Assembly: GCF_003048255.1 (NCBI RefSeq)
Contig: NZ_CP028487.1
Span: forward strand, 1,178,001-1,242,000
Direction of reading: 5' to 3'
From: Yersinia massiliensis
GTDB taxonomy: Bacteria > Pseudomonadota > Gammaproteobacteria > Enterobacterales > Enterobacteriaceae
Length of the DNA: 64,000 bases
Positions 1 through 8,802 of this stretch are shown piece after piece (within the stretch, counting starts at the first letter, position 1; each line of letters opens with the position of its first letter). The notes under the pieces are model-generated. The model made no database searches. It saw nothing but the letters and a program-made list of their open reading frames with translations, and was not told the DNA's origin. The position numbers were made by a program, and so were the translations under genes.

Positions 1-1
1 C

Positions 2-418
2 GAGAGCTTGCTACGCGCCAAGGCTGAAGTTGAGAATATCCGTCGTCGTACTGAATTGGATGTTGAAAAAGCCCATAAGTTTGCTTTGGAACGATTCTCT
101 GCTGAATTATTGCCAGTTATCGATAATCTGGAACGTGCGCTAGATACAGCTGACAAAGCCAATACCGAACTGACTTCGATGATTGAAGGTGTTGAGTTAA
201 CGCTGAAATCATTGCTCGATGCGGTCGGTAAATTCGGCATTCAAGTTGTCAGCGAGACTAACGTTCCATTTAATCCTGAAGTTCATCAGGCAATGACGAT
301 GCTTGAATCTGCCGATCACGAACCTAACAATGTGATGATGGTGATGCAAAAAGGCTATACGCTGAATGGCCGCCTGTTACGCCCAGCGATGGTTGCGGTA
401 TCTAAAGCGAAAGCTTAA
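2..418 (+). CDS. grpE: GrpE, nucleotide exchange factor of DnaK (5' part missing)
   Basis: The window opens inside this gene; the reading frame is open from base 2 and ends at TAA 418, leaving about 138 C-terminal residues. GrpE drives ADP release from DnaK in the cytoplasmic heat-shock chaperone cycle. Visible are the end of the long N-terminal helix ([14 protein letters not shown]), the four-helix region ([13 protein letters not shown]) and the C-terminal beta-wing ending in [17 protein letters not shown], all typical of GrpE. The start codon lies outside the window. A strong hairpin terminator follows directly. Identity is secure; only completeness is lacking. Confidence 0.97.
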   Translation, partial: ESLLRAKAEVENIRRRTELDVEKAHKFALERFSAELLPVIDNLERALDTADKANTELTSMIEGVELTLKSLLDAVGKFGIQVVSETNVPFNPEVHQAMTMLESADHEPNNVMMVMQKGYTLNGRLLRPAMVAVSKAKA

Positions 419-431
419 GGTGCTCTAACGT

Positions 432-462
432 AAAAAAGGCACCTCTTTGGTGCCTTTTTTTA
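432..462 (+). terminator. Rho-independent terminator of grpE
   Basis: A GGCACC/GGTGCC stem with a TCTTT loop is flanked by an A-run and followed by seven T, 14 bp after the grpE stop. The A-run on the other side means it can also serve ung, which converges on it. Confidence 0.9.
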
Positions 463-493
463 TGATTCTGATTAGTGAGTTAGGCCATTCGTC

Positions 494-1174
494 TTAAGAA
501 GGCAGTTTGGGCTGCCAATCAATTGGCGGTAAACCTTGCTGTTGCAACAATACGTTTGCTTGCGAGAAATGCTGACAGCCAAGAAAACCTCGGTGTGCGG
601 AGAGTGGGGATGGATGTGGCGCTTTCAGAATATGATGGCGTTGAGTATCGATGATACGGCCTTTTTTCTGCGCATGTGCTCCCCACAGCATAAAAATCAC
701 GCCGTCACGGTGTTCATTCAGCGCTGCAATCACTTTATCGGTAAAGGTTTCCCAGCCAAGGTTAGCGTGAGAGTGCGCGTTGCCTGCTTCGACAGTGAGC
801 ACAGTATTGAGTAATAACACGCCTTGCTCGGCCCAACTTTGTAAAAAGCCATGATTAGGGCGTTCGAAGCCTGGAATGTCAGTTACCAGCTCTTTATACA
901 TATTCACTAAAGATGGCGGGGCAGGGACGCCAGGTAACACTGAAAATGATAGCCCATGAGCCTGATTAGGTCCGTGGTATGGGTCTTGGCCCAAAATGAC
1001 CACTTTAACTCTATCTAATTCAGTGAGACGAAACGCGTTAAACACGTCTTTTTGCGGGGGATAGATAATCTTCCCAGCATGACGTTCCGCAGCCACATAG
1101 GCCAATGTATCTTTAAAATAGGGCTGTTCTTTTTCCTGGCCGATAACATCGTGCCAGCTTAGGGAGGCGGACAT
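494..1174 (-). CDS. ung: Uracil-DNA glycosylase
   Basis: Removes uracil from DNA as the first step of base-excision repair. The protein is 226 residues, family A. The water-activating motif GQDPYHG carries Asp64, and the HPSPLSAH motif carries His187, both at the positions known from E. coli Ung. The frame can be extended two codons to a GTG, but the ATG at 1174 has AAGGAG seven bases upstream and is preferred. It converges on grpE and diverges from grcA. No oddities were seen. Confidence 0.98.
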   Translation of the reverse strand: MSASLSWHDVIGQEKEQPYFKDTLAYVAAERHAGKIIYPPQKDVFNAFRLTELDRVKVVILGQDPYHGPNQAHGLSFSVLPGVPAPPSLVNMYKELVTDIPGFERPNHGFLQSWAEQGVLLLNTVLTVEAGNAHSHANLGWETFTDKVIAALNEHRDGVIFMLWGAHAQKKGRIIDTQRHHILKAPHPSPLSAHRGFLGCQHFSQANVLLQQQGLPPIDWQPKLPS

Positions 1175-1346
1175 AAACACACTCCTTGATTTATGTAAGG
1201 TGTTGATGTGCGTTAGCTTACCGGTTCAATCCTAGGAGTGAAACTGTTAAACCTGAGTCTGTGACGTGATGATGCTTTTTTGACCGCTAAATATAAAAAA
1301 TGTTGAAAATTTACAAAAAAAATTGCTACGGTCGCTATTGATAAAA

Positions 1347-1360
1347 TTGATATAAAACAT
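1347..1360 (+). promoter_or_regulatory. Upstream FNR-type box of grcA
   Basis: TTGAT-ATAA-AACAT matches the FNR consensus TTGATnnnnATCAA at 8 of 10 positions. Its centre (1353.5) is exactly 53 bp upstream of the second box, the spacing of the -93.5/-40.5 FNR pair at E. coli yfiD. Confidence 0.6.
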
Positions 1361-1399
1361 AAATTTGGCGCTATGGTTCTTATTGATGCGGTAAAAATG

Positions 1400-1413
1400 T
1401 TGATTTAAGTCAA
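1400..1413 (+). promoter_or_regulatory. Proximal FNR box of grcA
   Basis: TTGAT-TTAA-GTCAA matches the FNR consensus at 9 of 10 positions. If it sits at -40.5, transcription would begin near 1447, and a TATATA hexamer at 1436-1441 fits as the -10. This is a class II anaerobic activation layout. Confidence 0.75.
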
Positions 1414-1524
1414 GGAATCGCGGCTGTGTGACTGGTATATAGAACAATAAGACAACAATGGTTTTACCAAATAACCAAAATGGTTTTTCCCTTAGGAATT
1501 TTAGCCGTATTACGGAGGCCCCAA

Positions 1525-1908
1525 ATGATTACTGGTATTCAAATTACTAAAGCTAGCAATGAAGCACTGTTGAACTCTTTCTGGTTGCTGGATAATGAAA
1601 AAAATGAGCTGCGCTGTGTTTGTGCCAAATCAGGATATGCAGAGGACCAGATCGTACCAGCAAGTGAATTAGGCCAGATCGAATATCGTGAAGTTCCACT
1701 GGAACTGCAACCGACTGTCCGTGTTGAAGGTGGCCAGCATTTGAACGTTAACGTTCTGCGCCGCGAAACGTTAGAAGATGCTGTGAAAAACCCAGAAAAA
1801 TATCCTCAGTTGACTATTCGTGTCTCTGGTTATGCTGTGCGCTTCAACTCTTTGACGCCAGAACAGCAGCGTGATGTGATTACTCGTACTTTCACTGAAA
1901 GCTTATAA
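1525..1908 (+). CDS. grcA: Autonomous glycyl radical cofactor GrcA (YfiD)
   Basis: A 127-residue spare glycyl-radical domain that can replace the C-terminal part of oxygen-damaged pyruvate formate-lyase, keeping PFL working in micro-oxic cells. The radical glycine is Gly102 in the RVSGYAVRF motif, the same position as in E. coli. The frame stays open 45 bases upstream, but the ATG at 1525 has GGAGG seven bases before it and gives the family length. The 350 bp upstream hold two FNR boxes, consistent with anaerobic induction. Confidence 0.97.
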   Translation: MITGIQITKASNEALLNSFWLLDNEKNELRCVCAKSGYAEDQIVPASELGQIEYREVPLELQPTVRVEGGQHLNVNVLRRETLEDAVKNPEKYPQLTIRVSGYAVRFNSLTPEQQRDVITRTFTESL

Positions 1909-1942
1909 TTCTTTATCACAACGATGATGTTGTGAAAATTCT

Positions 1943-1967
1943 AAGGGAGCCTCGGCTCCCTTTTTTG
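1943..1967 (+). terminator. Terminator of grcA
   Basis: GGGAGCC/GGCTCCC stem with a two-base loop followed by six T, 35 bp after the grcA stop. Confidence 0.9.
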
Positions 1968-1973
1968 TTAATA

Positions 1974-2000
1974 AAAAAGCCGCAATTGATAAGCGGCTTT
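1974..2000 (-). terminator. Terminator of srmB
   Basis: AAGCCGC/GCGGCTT stem. Read leftward it ends in a T-run (the A-run at 1972-1977 on the plus strand), 29 bp past the srmB stop. Confidence 0.75.
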
Positions 2001-2028
2001 TAGTCACTGCATTGAAATATCTGGCGCT

Positions 2029-3342
2029 TTAGGTATCTGATTTTGCCTTTGGTTGGCGACGTTTACCGACGTTCTTAGCATCGCGATGACGTACCTTTAC
2101 CTTCGCTTTTTCTTTGCTGGCTTCTTTTAGCTCTTTACGCTTAGCCAAAACTTTCTTCGATGGTTTACCGGTTGATTTTGCACTTGGCTCTTTACTGGTT
2201 GGGCGTAGTTCATCAACAACGCGTGGCTTCAACGGTTCTTTGAGATAGCGTCCGATTCTGCCCAGTAATAAATGGTCATGCGCTTCAACGAGTGAAATAG
2301 CAACACCCTTGCGACCGGCACGGCCAGTGCGGCCAATGCGATGAAGGTAGACATCAGCGGTTAGCGGCAGATCAAAGTTGAATACGTGACTAATATCATC
2401 GATATCCAAACCACGTGAAGCAACGTCAGTAGCAACTAACACATTGACTCGACCATCACTCAAACGAATAACGGCTTCGGTACGTTTAGCCTGAACCATT
2501 TCGCCTTCGAGGAACCAAGCGTTAATGCCAGCTTCACGTAGCCAACTGACGAGTTGGTGTACCTTTTCCCGTGTGCGCACGAAAATAATGGATTTCTGCA
2601 CTTCGGGTTGTTTTAACAAGTGCACTAGCAACGCTGTTTTGTGCTCGATATTATCTGCGCGGTAATACCATTGCTGAATCTTTTTGCGTTCGCGGCGAGA
2701 AGGATCGGCTTCTAACTCTACCGGCTCTTCGAGAATGCGCTCGGCAAACTCACGAATGGCTTCACCTTCCAACGTCGCAGAGAACAGCAATGTTTGTTTA
2801 CGCCAGCGAGTCTCTGCCGCGATGGTTTCGATATCCTGCGCAAAGCCCATATCTAACATACGGTCAGCTTCGTCTAGAATCAGGGTTTCTACTGCCCGAC
2901 AGTCAAAGTTTTCTTCTTTGATGTATTGCAACAGGCGGCCTGTGGTAGCAACCACAATGTCCTGATTCTCACTAAAGACTTCCGCGTGGTTCATATAAGC
3001 CACACCACCGGTAATTGTCGCGATATCCAGCTGTGTATGTTTGGCTAGTTCACGCGCTTGATCCGCCACTTGCATGGCTAATTCACGAGTTGGCGTTAGG
3101 ATCAGAATTCGCGGTGGGCCAGATTTTTTACGTGGAAAATCCAGCAAGTGCTGCAAAGCAGGCAGCAAAAAGGCGGCAGTCTTGCCAGTACCTGTTGGGG
3201 CCGAACCCAAAACATCACGCCCATCCATAGCTGGCGGAATGGCAGCAGCTTGGATAGCGGTTGGGCGCTCATAGCCCTTGTCGCGCAGTGCGTCAATCAG
3301 GCGTTCATCGAGATCGAGTTCGGAAAAATTGGTTACAGTCAT
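2029..3342 (-). CDS. srmB: DEAD-box ATP-dependent RNA helicase SrmB
   Basis: Helicase that helps early assembly of the 50S ribosomal subunit. At 437 residues it shows the motifs in order: GSAPTGTGKT (Walker A, about residue 50), PTRELA, DEADRMLDMGF, SAT, and in the second RecA domain ATDVASRGLDI and HRIGRTGRAGR. A basic C-terminal tail rich in Lys and Arg (from about residue 385) is the RNA-binding extension typical of SrmB. The start MTVTNFSELDLDE matches the family. It is divergent from trmN6 with about 130 bp between them. Confidence 0.97.
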   Translation of the reverse strand: MTVTNFSELDLDERLIDALRDKGYERPTAIQAAAIPPAMDGRDVLGSAPTGTGKTAAFLLPALQHLLDFPRKKSGPPRILILTPTRELAMQVADQARELAKHTQLDIATITGGVAYMNHAEVFSENQDIVVATTGRLLQYIKEENFDCRAVETLILDEADRMLDMGFAQDIETIAAETRWRKQTLLFSATLEGEAIREFAERILEEPVELEADPSRRERKKIQQWYYRADNIEHKTALLVHLLKQPEVQKSIIFVRTREKVHQLVSWLREAGINAWFLEGEMVQAKRTEAVIRLSDGRVNVLVATDVASRGLDIDDISHVFNFDLPLTADVYLHRIGRTGRAGRKGVAISLVEAHDHLLLGRIGRYLKEPLKPRVVDELRPTSKEPSAKSTGKPSKKVLAKRKELKEASKEKAKVKVRHRDAKNVGKRRQPKAKSDT

Positions 3343-3474
3343 GGTCTTCCTCTACTTGGGGCGCCGATTATAGACGGGTTAGCCGAATTCTTCACCTGTT
3401 TAAGCGGTATTGATGTCTTTTCCCTTCAATCATATTGCCCTATGCTACGCCGGTTATAGATTCTGGCGACTAAT

Positions 3475-4221
3475 GTGGGCGAACAATTGAAAAAAAAACC
3501 AGTATTGCGTGGCGGTGGCTTCACTTTTAAGCAATTTTTTGTGGCGCACGACCGTTGTGCAATGAAAGTAGGTACTGATGGTGTGCTGCTTGGCGCTTGG
3601 GTGCCGGTAGAAAAAGCCCGCAAAGCACTGGATATTGGCTGCGGCAGTGGGTTAATTGCCTTGATGATTGCACAACGATCATCACCAGAAGTTATTATTG
3701 ATGGTGTTGAATTGGAACCTGAAGCAGCGCAACAAGCAAGCAGTAACGTGGCTTCGTCACCTTGGGCTGAACGGATAAATATCTATGCCCAAGATGTACA
3801 CGAGTTTGCCAAAAATCACCTTCATCAATATGACCTCATTGTGAGTAATCCACCTTATTTTGCACCGGCTGTTGCTTGTCGCGATGAGGCTCGTGATACC
3901 GCACGCTATACCGGTTCTCTAACACATGATGCTTTACTAGATTGCGCTGAGAAACTCCTCACTGAGGACGGTGTGTTTTGTGTCGTGTTACCTCATGACT
4001 TAGGTGTCGAACTTGTGCGATTAGCAGAGCAAAGAAACTGGTTTATCCGTTCTCGGGTTGATATTAGGGATCGTCCTGGTAAACCATTGCACCGGATGTT
4101 ACTGACGTTATCGCGCCAATCCGGAACAACCGACTTCCAGCATTTGGATCTGCGCCAATCTGAAGGCGTCTATTCACCCGAATTCTGCGCACTAATCAGT
4201 GATTTTTATCTTAATTACTAG
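3475..4221 (+). CDS. trmN6: tRNA1(Val) adenine-37 N6-methyltransferase
   Basis: Class I SAM-dependent methyltransferase (YfiC) that makes m6A37 in tRNA-Val. Visible are the SAM site LDIGCGSGLIALM near residue 45 and the catalytic SNPPYF motif of amino-methylating enzymes. The start is GTG; no ATG lies in frame before the conserved FTFKQFFVAHDRC segment. It is 248 residues, within the family range. The gene lies head to head with srmB and tail to tail with nadB, so it is probably monocistronic. Confidence 0.93.
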   Translation: MGEQLKKKPVLRGGGFTFKQFFVAHDRCAMKVGTDGVLLGAWVPVEKARKALDIGCGSGLIALMIAQRSSPEVIIDGVELEPEAAQQASSNVASSPWAERINIYAQDVHEFAKNHLHQYDLIVSNPPYFAPAVACRDEARDTARYTGSLTHDALLDCAEKLLTEDGVFCVVLPHDLGVELVRLAEQRNWFIRSRVDIRDRPGKPLHRMLLTLSRQSGTTDFQHLDLRQSEGVYSPEFCALISDFYLNY

Positions 4222-4289
4222 TGATGTTTTAAGGCTGAAGAGATAAAAAGTAAGTTGGGCGCAATCCGCTGACTGCGCCCAGAGATGGA

Positions 4290-5891
4290 TTAAGGATGGA
4301 GGATTGTCGGTTTTGGATCGCTTATTTGCTCAGGATAATCAAGTGTATAATGCAACCCGCGGCTCTCTTTACGTTCCATTGCACAGCGAACGATTAACTC
4401 AGCAACCTGTACCAAGTTACGTAACTCCAGCAGATTATTAGAGATCCGGAAATTGGCATAATACTCATCAATTTCCTGCTGCAAGGTGTTAATTCGGCGC
4501 AAGGCTCGCTCTAGGCGCTTCGTGGTGCGGACGATACCGACGTAGTCCCACATGAATAAGCGTAATTCATGCCAGTTATGCTGAATAACAACGCGTTCAT
4601 CCGAGTTATCGACTCGACTCTCATCCCAGTCTGGTAAATGCTTAGCTAGCTTGGCATGCGGTAAGCGCGTGAGAATATCTTCAGCGGCAGACCAACCATA
4701 AACTAAACATTCAAGTAGCGAGTTGGACGCCATGCGATTCGCGCCATGCAAACCGGTGTAACTGACTTCACCGATGGCATATAGCCCATCAAGATCGGTA
4801 CGTCCATGCTGATCGACCATCACACCACCACAGGTATAATGGGCGGCTGGCACGATAGGGATAGCTTCTTTGGTCAGATCGATACCCAATGACAGCAGTT
4901 TTTCGTAAATCATCGGGAAGTGCTGTATCACGAATTCAGCGGGTTTATGGCTGATGTCTAAATACATACAATCCGCGCCCAGCCGTTTCATTTCATGGTC
5001 AATGGCGCGAGCGACGATATCACGTGGCGCGAGCTCACCTCGCGAATCAAAATCAGGCATGAAACGGCTGCCATCCGGGCGCTTAAGGTGAGCCCCCTCA
5101 CCACGTAGTGCTTCAGTCAGCAAAAAGTTACGTGCTTGCGGATGAAACAGGCAAGTAGGATGAAATTGGTTGAACTCCAGATTGGCGACTCGACATCCTG
5201 CGCGCCAAGCCATGGCAATACCATCACCAGAGGAGATATCTGGATTCGTGGTGTATTGATAAACTTTTGCAGCCCCACCTGTTGCTAACACCACGGCTTT
5301 GGCCCTAAAAGTTTCAACTTTCTCTAGTTCACGGTTCCAAATGTAAGCGCCAACAACACGTTTAGTTCCTGTTAGGCCGATTTTGTTCGATGTAATTAAA
5401 TCGACGGCATTGCAGCGTTCTTTAACTAAAATGTTAGGGTGAGTACTTGCTTTACCTACGAGGGTAGTTTCTACTTCTTTACCTGTCGCATCAGCGGTAT
5501 GCAGTATACGGCGATGGCTATGACCGCCTTCGCGAGTGAGGTGATAGCGTTCTTCGCCGCTGGCACTGGTTTCAGTATCAAACAGCACGCCCTGATCAAT
5601 TAGCCATTGCACGCAAGAGCGGGCATTGCTGGCAATAAATTCGACGGCGTCTTTGTCACAAAGCCCAGCCCCGGCGATCAGGGTGTCATCAACGTGGGAA
5701 CTGATGCTGTCGGTTTCATCGAAAACGGCAGCTATACCTCCCTGAGCATAAAAAGTGGCTCCTTCATTCAGTGGCCCTTTACTCAGAACGGTGACTTTAC
5801 AATGTGGTGCGAGGCGCAGAGCTAATGACAAACCGGCAGCGCCACTCCCGATGATCAATACATCGCTAACGTGTTCAGATGATGATTGCAT
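4290..5891 (-). CDS. nadB: L-aspartate oxidase
   Basis: FAD enzyme that oxidises aspartate to iminoaspartate, the first step of de novo NAD synthesis. It has the N-terminal dinucleotide-binding motif [15 protein letters not shown], the [15 protein letters not shown] substrate motif ([14 protein letters not shown]), the PAAHYTCGG segment and the succinate-dehydrogenase-like C-terminal helices. The start at 5891 gives 533 residues, close to the family length; an upstream in-frame ATG at 5927 would add 12 residues and has a TAGG before it, so the exact start is uncertain. It is divergent from rpoE. Confidence 0.95.
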   Translation of the reverse strand: MQSSSEHVSDVLIIGSGAAGLSLALRLAPHCKVTVLSKGPLNEGATFYAQGGIAAVFDETDSISSHVDDTLIAGAGLCDKDAVEFIASNARSCVQWLIDQGVLFDTETSASGEERYHLTREGGHSHRRILHTADATGKEVETTLVGKASTHPNILVKERCNAVDLITSNKIGLTGTKRVVGAYIWNRELEKVETFRAKAVVLATGGAAKVYQYTTNPDISSGDGIAMAWRAGCRVANLEFNQFHPTCLFHPQARNFLLTEALRGEGAHLKRPDGSRFMPDFDSRGELAPRDIVARAIDHEMKRLGADCMYLDISHKPAEFVIQHFPMIYEKLLSLGIDLTKEAIPIVPAAHYTCGGVMVDQHGRTDLDGLYAIGEVSYTGLHGANRMASNSLLECLVYGWSAAEDILTRLPHAKLAKHLPDWDESRVDNSDERVVIQHNWHELRLFMWDYVGIVRTTKRLERALRRINTLQQEIDEYYANFRISNNLLELRNLVQVAELIVRCAMERKESRGLHYTLDYPEQISDPKPTILHP

Positions 5892-6003
5892 ATCGTATGA
5901 TGTGTGCAGAAGAAGAGTGAATTTCATGTTAGCCTATCTGCCAGCGCAAAAGCTATGGCTATAAGATGTCTAAATAATATTCAGACAAAAAATCTGGCAA
6001 CAT

Positions 6004-6031
6004 GGAACTTTGCAATTTTTATGAACTCCAA
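6004..6031 (+). promoter_or_regulatory. Sigma-E autoregulated promoter of rpoE
   Basis: GGAACTT at 6004-6010 is followed, after exactly 16 bp, by TCCAA at 6027-6031. This matches the sigma-E consensus GGAACTT-N15/16-TCTGA-like and sits where the autoregulated rpoE promoter of E. coli lies. The predicted start of transcription is near 6037. Confidence 0.85.
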
Positions 6032-6119
6032 GCGTGTGCTTGCTCAGGAAAATAACATTATGGCTGGCAGTACTATTTTTAGCATGGGGATAGATTTCGG
6101 GAGAGTTCACCTCGGATGA
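6021..6119 (+). CDS. Small leader ORF coupled to rpoE (RseD-like)
   Basis: An open frame runs into rpoE and ends in a TGA that shares bases with the rpoE start (ATGA, 6116-6119). In-frame ATG codons lie at 6021, 6060 and 6084; the one at 6060 has AGGA ten bases upstream and falls inside a transcript from the sigma-E promoter, giving a 19-residue peptide, while 6021 would need an upstream promoter. E. coli has a comparable coupled leader peptide, RseD, through which CsrA represses rpoE. That this ORF is translated is inference; no family similarity can be judged at this size. Confidence 0.4.
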   Translation: MNSKRVLAQENNIMAGSTIFSMGIDFGRVHLG

Positions 6120-6691
6120 GCGAGCAGTTAACGGATCAGATGCTGGTTGAACGGGTCCAGAAAGGTGATCAGCAATCGTTCAATTTACTGGTAGTTCGAT
6201 ACCAGCATAAGGTTGCGAGCCTCGTATCCCGATACGTACCTCAGGGTGATGTCCCTGATGTTGTGCAGGAATCTTTTATTAAGGCGTATCGCGCATTGGC
6301 ATCATTCCGTGGCGATAGTGCTTTTTATACGTGGCTTTACCGTATTGCTGTTAACACAGCAAAAAATTACTTAGTCGCTCAGGGGCGGCGCCCGCCATCC
6401 AGTGATGTGGATGCAAATGATGCTGAAAATTACGAAAATGCGGGTGCATTGAAAGAAATATCGAACCCTGAGAACTTAATGTTGTCTGAAGAATTGAGGC
6501 AGATAGTTTTTAAAACCATAGAGTCACTTCCTGAAGATCTCCGGATGGCGATTACACTCAGGGAGTTAGATGGTCTAAGCTATGAAGAGATAGCCGAAAT
6601 TATGGACTGTCCGGTGGGTACTGTTCGTTCCCGTATCTTCCGCGCCAGAGAAGCTATCGATAACAAAGTTCAGCCGCTAATTCAGCGATAA
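6116..6691 (+). CDS. rpoE: RNA polymerase sigma-E factor
   Basis: ECF sigma factor for the envelope (unfolded outer-membrane protein) stress response. It is 191 residues with region 2 (SFNLLVVRYQHKV through SAFYTWLYRIAVNTAKNYL) and region 4 (LPEDLRMAITLRELDGLSYEEIAEIMDCPVGTVRSRIFRAR), near identical to E. coli RpoE. GGGAGAG lies ten bases before the ATG. It is the first gene of rpoE-rseA-rseB-rseC, transcribed in part from its own sigma-E promoter. Three GGA motifs lie between 6087 and 6116, possible CsrA contacts. Confidence 0.98.
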   Translation: MSEQLTDQMLVERVQKGDQQSFNLLVVRYQHKVASLVSRYVPQGDVPDVVQESFIKAYRALASFRGDSAFYTWLYRIAVNTAKNYLVAQGRRPPSSDVDANDAENYENAGALKEISNPENLMLSEELRQIVFKTIESLPEDLRMAITLRELDGLSYEEIAEIMDCPVGTVRSRIFRAREAIDNKVQPLIQR

Positions 6692-6715
6692 GCGGACACA
6701 TAAAGGGTATTTGGC

Positions 6716-7372
6716 ATGCAGAAAGAAAAGCTTTCCGCTCTGATGGACGGAGAAACTCTTGATAGTGAGCTGTTGGGGTCTTTATCGAAAGATAAAACGC
6801 TGCAGCAAAGCTGGGAGAGCTATCACTTAATCCGTGACACCCTGCGGGGGGACGTTGGTGAAGTCTTGCACCTAGATATCGCCAGCCGTGTCGCAGAAGC
6901 GCTCAAAAACGAGCCAACTCGTTTTGTTCCTATTGCTGTACCTGAATCTCAGCCACAACCACATACTTGGCAGAAAATGCCTTTCTGGCACAAAGTTCGC
7001 CCTTGGGCCAGCCAGATTACTCAAGTGGGTGTGGCAGCTTGTGTTTCGCTTGCCGTTATTGTTGGGGTACAGCAGTATAACCAACCTGCATCGGGTAATT
7101 TACAGCCTGAGTCACCGGCGTTTAATACATTACCGATGATGGGCAAAGCCTCACCTGTGAGTTTTGGTGTGCCTGCTGATGGTTCTTTCGGAACATCTCA
7201 ACAGCATCAAGTTCAAGAGCAACGTAGACGCGTCAATATGATGACCCAGTTGCAAGATTTTGAATTGCAACGTCGTTTACCGCAAACTGATGTGTTGCAG
7301 CAGCCTTCGACATCAACGCAAGCTGCAATTCAAGTCCCAGGAACTCAGTCCTTAGGAATGCAACAGCAGTAA
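6716..7372 (+). CDS. rseA: Anti-sigma-E factor RseA
   Basis: Inner-membrane anti-sigma factor that holds sigma-E until it is cut by DegS and RseP. Residues 1-66 are the cytoplasmic sigma-binding domain (KEKLSALMDGE start), a single membrane helix spans about residues 100-118, and the rest is periplasmic and Gln-rich. A Val-Ser pair falls at 148-149, exactly where DegS cuts the E. coli protein. It begins 24 bp after rpoE and its TAA overlaps the rseB ATG (TAATG). Confidence 0.96.
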   Translation: MQKEKLSALMDGETLDSELLGSLSKDKTLQQSWESYHLIRDTLRGDVGEVLHLDIASRVAEALKNEPTRFVPIAVPESQPQPHTWQKMPFWHKVRPWASQITQVGVAACVSLAVIVGVQQYNQPASGNLQPESPAFNTLPMMGKASPVSFGVPADGSFGTSQQHQVQEQRRRVNMMTQLQDFELQRRLPQTDVLQQPSTSTQAAIQVPGTQSLGMQQQ

Positions 7373-8328
7373 TGAAGCAATTTTGGTTCTCCGTTTGTTT
7401 ATTGGCGGGCAGCCTATTCATGCCAACACTAGCTTCGGCGGAAACTACGCCGATAGCTATGTTGCAGGAAATGAGCAATGCCAGCCAGTCGCTCAACTAT
7501 GAGCTATCGTATATCAATGTTAACAAGCAAGGGATTGATTCTCTTCGCTATCGACATGCTATTTTAGATAAAAAAACCTTGGCGCAATTACTGCGTATGG
7601 ATGGTCCACGAACTGAAATCCTACAGCGTGGAAATGAAATCAGTTATTTCGAGCCAGGTTTTGATTCTTTCACCCTTGCCGGTGAGCATATCGTTGATGC
7701 ATTGCCTTCTGTTGTCTTCCCCGATTTTGAAAAACTGTCGAAATACTATAACTACATTGCGCTAGGTCGAGCTCGGATCGCGGATAGACCCTGTCAGGTT
7801 ATTCGAGTGGTATCCCGAGATAGCACCCGTTATAGCTATATTATTTGGATGGATGAAACAACCAAACTTCCAATGCGTGTTGACTTGCTAGACAAAGATG
7901 GCGAAACACTTGAACAGTTTCGGGTGATTTCTTTTGCTGTCGGGGAACCGATCCAAGAGATTCTCAAAGATTTGGTCAAACTGTCGTTACCTCCTTTATT
8001 GGCATTGCCTGCTAAGAATAAAGTGGATTTTGCTTGGTCCCTACGTTGGTTACCCGAAGGTGTTACTGAGGTTTCGCGTAGTCGCCGTACACTGCCGAAT
8101 ATGGATACGCCAACAGAATCGCGTTTGTATAGCGATGGCTTATTTAGTTTTTCGGTGAACATAAATCCACTGGGTAAAGATGTTCCTTCAGAACAATCTT
8201 TGCGTCAGGGACGTCGCACAGTTCATACGGAAGCTCGCAATAATGTTGAAATCACCGTCGTCGGAGAATTGCCTCCTGCAACGGCGAAGCGTATTGCTGA
8301 CAGCGTGGTTCTGGAGTCTGCAAAATGA
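7372..8328 (+). CDS. rseB: Sigma-E regulatory periplasmic protein RseB
   Basis: Periplasmic partner that binds RseA and shields it from proteolysis until lipopolysaccharide intermediates displace it. It has a clear signal peptide ending ASA-ETTP near residue 23, then the MucB/RseB N-terminal lipid-binding beta domain and a smaller C-terminal domain; 318 residues, the family length. It is translationally coupled at both ends: TAATG with rseA and ATGA with rseC. Confidence 0.96.
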   Translation: MKQFWFSVCLLAGSLFMPTLASAETTPIAMLQEMSNASQSLNYELSYINVNKQGIDSLRYRHAILDKKTLAQLLRMDGPRTEILQRGNEISYFEPGFDSFTLAGEHIVDALPSVVFPDFEKLSKYYNYIALGRARIADRPCQVIRVVSRDSTRYSYIIWMDETTKLPMRVDLLDKDGETLEQFRVISFAVGEPIQEILKDLVKLSLPPLLALPAKNKVDFAWSLRWLPEGVTEVSRSRRTLPNMDTPTESRLYSDGLFSFSVNINPLGKDVPSEQSLRQGRRTVHTEARNNVEITVVGELPPATAKRIADSVVLESAK

Positions 8329-8786
8329 TGAAAGAATGGGCCACGGTTATTTCGTGGAATAACGGCATTGCACTTCTTCGCTGCGAGCCTCAAGCAGGTT
8401 GCGGAAGTTGTCATGCGCGAAGCGGATGTGGCAGCCACCTATTAAATGAATTAGGACCGGAAACTGATCACCAACTACAAATCGCAATTCTGCAACCACT
8501 AGAACCTGGGCAGAAAGTTGAAGTTGGTATCAGTGAAGGTAGCTTATTACGCTCTGCTTCTTTGGTTTATTTAACCCCACTAGTAGGGTTAATTGGTGGT
8601 GGAGCCTTATTTCAGACCCTATTTATCACTGATACTTTTACTGCTCTCGGTGCTTTTATGGGGGCTAGTGTCGGTTTTTTATTAGCCAAGAAATTAGCCA
8701 GTAAAATTGAAAGCCAAAGTGAGTATCAACCTACAGTTTTACAAATTGGTCTACCACCTACTGCAATTCGTATTCAGCAAGAATAA
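8325..8786 (+). CDS. rseC: SoxR-reducing system / sigma-E operon protein RseC
   Basis: Inner-membrane protein of the RseC/MucC family. The N-terminal cytoplasmic part carries a cysteine cluster (CEPQAGCGSCHARSGCGSH, residues 23-41), then two membrane helices around residues 85-125. In E. coli RseC takes part in keeping SoxR reduced; its role in sigma-E control is minor. Two ATG codons in tandem (8325, 8328) could serve as start. It is the last gene of the operon and converges on the AT-rich gene at 8803. Confidence 0.93.
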   Translation: MMKEWATVISWNNGIALLRCEPQAGCGSCHARSGCGSHLLNELGPETDHQLQIAILQPLEPGQKVEVGISEGSLLRSASLVYLTPLVGLIGGGALFQTLFITDTFTALGAFMGASVGFLLAKKLASKIESQSEYQPTVLQIGLPPTAIRIQQE

Positions 8787-8802
8787 TAGCACTCATCTTA
8801 TT

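Noticed and set aside
1247..1447. 66-residue leftward frame upstream of ung
   Set aside because: Covers both FNR boxes of grcA; AT-rich, low complexity, no ribosome binding site.
5975..5996. TGTC..GACA pair before rpoE as a GlrR site
   Set aside because: The spacer is 13, not 10 bases.
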